Origin: Acidobacteriota bacterium
GTDB taxonomy: Bacteria > Acidobacteriota > JAAYUB01 > JAMOQF01
Assembly: GCA_027040585.1 (NCBI GenBank)
Contig: JALULU010000294.1
Coordinates: 1-7,001, forward strand
Direction of reading: 5' to 3'
Length of the DNA stretch: 7,001 bases
Positions 6,965 through 7,001 of this stretch are shown in pieces (the first letter of the stretch is position 1; the number at the start of each line of letters is the position of its first letter). Below the pieces are notes generated by a model. It saw only the letters and a list, made by a program, of their open reading frames with translations. It did not search any database and was not told where the DNA came from. Position numbers and translations under genes: made by a program.

Positions 6965-7001
6965 GTGAGACCTACAAAAAAGAAAAAAGTCAACTGGGCT
7001 G
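6965..7001 (+). CDS. Start of a probable MCE-domain (MlaD-like) protein, 3' part outside window
   Basis: Only 12 codons are visible, beginning with GTG and reading MRPTKKKKVNWA. The gene starts 19 bp after mlaF, on the same strand, with a good ribosome binding site at 6951-6956. In Mla/MCE operons the gene after the ATPase usually encodes the membrane-anchored periplasmic MCE protein that receives or delivers lipid. Such proteins commonly begin with a short basic cytoplasmic stretch before a single membrane anchor (typically '...W..LKVG.F'). The lysine-rich start followed by VNWA agrees with that but is too short to prove it. The start is well supported; the product is inferred mainly from position. 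Confidence 0.55.
   Translation, partial: MRPTKKKKVNWA

Overview
The window is a fully coding, single-strand stretch of an AT-rich bacterial chromosome. Codon third positions are mostly A or T, and starts are preceded by AGGAG-type ribosome binding sites. It carries the downstream part of an F-type ATP synthase operon followed by the start of an Mla/MCE-type lipid transporter cluster, so the host is most likely Gram-negative (diderm). From memory, the protein style resembles Deferribacterota or a similar AT-rich, possibly thermophilic or anaerobic lineage. That placement is a low-confidence inference, because no rRNA or other taxonomic marker is present.

Layout, all on the + strand: 1-401 is the 3' part of atpH (delta), cut by the window edge; 422-1957 is atpA (alpha); 1969-2826 is atpG (gamma); 2848-4260 is atpD (beta); 4269-4679 is atpC (epsilon). 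Together with the missing upstream genes these give the standard order delta-alpha-gamma-beta-epsilon of the F1 sector. Then come 4676-5368, an unassigned HAD-superfamily hydrolase that overlaps atpC by 4 bp; 5378-6157, an MlaE-type permease; and 6157-6945, an MlaF-type ATPase that overlaps mlaE by 1 bp. At 6965 the first 12 codons of another gene begin, which by position and sequence is probably the MlaD/MCE substrate-binding protein.

No gap between genes exceeds 21 bp, and I see no terminator or convincing promoter. The simplest reading is one transcript running from ATP synthase through the HAD gene into the lipid transporter genes, although internal promoters inside coding sequence cannot be excluded. 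The F1 subunits couple proton or sodium flux to ATP synthesis; the membrane c subunit that would distinguish the ions is outside the window. MlaE and MlaF would form the inner-membrane ABC core that moves phospholipid between inner membrane and periplasmic MCE protein.

I found no mobile element, CRISPR array, RNA gene or clearly new system. The points most worth a second look are non-canonical nucleotide-binding motifs in the MlaF-like ATPase, an epsilon subunit lacking the usual ATP-sensing motif, and the HAD gene wedged between the two complexes.
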